A stretch of DNA of 64,000 bases from JAJVHZ01 sp041395385. Its GTDB lineage: Bacteria > Pseudomonadota > Gammaproteobacteria > JAJPIJ01. The stretch covers positions 1-64,000 of the forward strand of contig JAWLAN010000012.1 in NCBI GenBank assembly GCA_041395385.1, given 5' to 3'. The notes under the pieces are model-generated. The model saw only the letters and a program-made list of their open reading frames with translations, did not search any database and had not been told where the DNA came from. This document shows positions 63,197 to 64,000 of this stretch, piece after piece; positions within the stretch are counted from its first letter, which is position 1, and the number at the start of each line of letters is the position of its first letter. A program made the position numbers and the translations under genes.

Positions 63197-64000
63197 GCCC
63201 GGCGATCCCCCTGGCGGCACTCGTGCTCGCCTCCGTGCTGTGGGGGCTGGCGTGGCTGCCGCTGCGCGGCCTGCACGGCATCGGGATCGCGGGGCTGCCC
63301 CTCACGCTCGTCGCCTTCGGCACCGCCGGCGCCGCCCTGCTGCCTGGCCTCCTGAGGCAGCGCGCGCATTGGCGCGGCGAGGGCGGCTGGCTGATCTCCA
63401 TCGCGCTGCTGGGCGGATGGGCCAACCTGGCCTTCACCACCGCCATGATCCATGGCGAGGTCGTGCGGGTGATGGCGCTGTTCTACCTGTTGCCGGCATG
63501 GGGCGCGATCGGCGGCCGGCTGTTTCTCGGCGAACACATCGATGCGGCGCGCATCGCCTGCGTGATCGGCGCCTTGAGCGGCGCCGCGCTGATCCTCGGC
63601 ACCGAGGCTCTGCTGACACTGAGGGTGCATTGGACGGACCTGCTCGCCATCTCCTGCGGCCTGGCGTTCACGGGCAACAACCTGGTGTTTCGCGCCCGCC
63701 AGAGCGCCCCCGTCGCCAGCAAGTCGGCGGCGATGCTGTTGGGTACCGCCGCGCTCGCGGCGCTGGCGCTGCTCGCCCAGTCGCCATCGACGACCCCGCC
63801 GTCCACGGCGGCGATCGCCGGCGCCGCCGGCTACGGCCTGTGGGTGCTGCTCGCCACGATCGGCATGCAGTTCGGTGTAACCCACATGGCGGCTGTCCGT
63901 GCCTCGGTCCTGATGATTCTCGAATTGATTGTCGCAGTCCTGTCAGCGGTGCTGCTCGGCGAAGACCAGCTCAGCGCGCGCGAACTGGCAGGCGTGACAC
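63193..64000 (+). CDS. EamA/DMT family transporter, cut by window end
   Basis: The frame from the GTG at 63193 stays open to the last base and encodes at least 269 residues, so the stop lies outside the window. Eight or more hydrophobic segments in two EamA-type repeats are visible, with LASVLWGLAWLPLRG at the start, and MILELIVAVLSAVLLGE near the cut. EamA permeases export amino acids or metabolites; the substrate is unknown. Confidence 0.85.
   Translation, partial: MSPAIPLAALVLASVLWGLAWLPLRGLHGIGIAGLPLTLVAFGTAGAALLPGLLRQRAHWRGEGGWLISIALLGGWANLAFTTAMIHGEVVRVMALFYLLPAWGAIGGRLFLGEHIDAARIACVIGALSGAALILGTEALLTLRVHWTDLLAISCGLAFTGNNLVFRARQSAPVASKSAAMLLGTAALAALALLAQSPSTTPPSTAAIAGAAGYGLWVLLATIGMQFGVTHMAAVRASVLMILELIVAVLSAVLLGEDQLSARELAGVT

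Overview
The window is protein-dense, GC-rich bacterial DNA with no rRNA, tRNA or CRISPR array that I can see. CsrA, SmpA-like and other lipoproteins, an autotransporter beta-barrel, an MlaF-type ATPase, a FecR-domain protein and DUF1631-type proteins point to a Gram-negative proteobacterium, most likely a GC-rich gammaproteobacterium. No marker here fixes the genus. From about 13.1 kb onward coding is very GC-rich with short gaps. Before that, codon use is visibly more AT-tolerant (ATA, CTA and TTA codons are common) and non-coding gaps are longer, so 1-13.1 kb may have a different history.

1-13 kb: a membrane Ser/Thr kinase with periplasmic Sel1 repeats and a Gln in place of the catalytic-loop Lys, a lipoprotein, a MalT-like ATPase regulator with a SARP-type winged helix and BTAD domain, and a divergently placed, translationally overlapping TRAP operon of the TPAT type (TatT lipoprotein, DctP binding protein, fused DctQM permease). 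A small SmpA-like lipoprotein and a secreted GDSL esterase follow.

13-29 kb: mostly single housekeeping or accessory genes. These include a DUF411 lipoprotein, CsrA, a P-loop nucleotide kinase-like protein, two tandem GFA proteins (two more lie at 26.4 and 40.2 kb), a flavin reductase, a HEPN-domain protein and an adjacent helical protein, a GlsB/YeaQ membrane protein, an AraC regulator divergent from a methyltransferase, YjdM, an ETHE1-rhodanese fusion with an overlapping EF-hand gene, an SMR exporter and a trans-sulfuration PLP enzyme.

29-38.7 kb: a five-gene minus-strand operon (SMR-like membrane protein, NAD-dependent epimerase, HAD-UbiA fusion, membrane-anchored protein resembling phosphodiester glycosidases, secreted SUMF1-like protein). 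It looks like a polyprenyl-phosphate sugar pathway joined to two uncharacterised exported proteins. It is followed by a FecR-domain protein overlapping an alpha/beta-hydrolase lipoprotein, and a convergent autotransporter.

38.7-64 kb: 5-formyl-THF cyclo-ligase, DUF2784, a kinase fused to a cyclic-nucleotide-binding domain, a TPR-2OG oxygenase, a quinone oxidoreductase operon, then a stress and quality-control block (LonB-like protease, MlaF-like ATPase, CBS protein, divergent GroEL, double-length UvrA). A DUF433/DUF5615 toxin-antitoxin pair and a DMT permease cut by the window end close the window. The most unusual sequence feature is a 22-bp perfect inverted repeat, REP-like, inserted in frame inside the uvrA coding sequence. 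A second is a 135-bp MITE-like element that supplies the stop codon of the gene after lonB.
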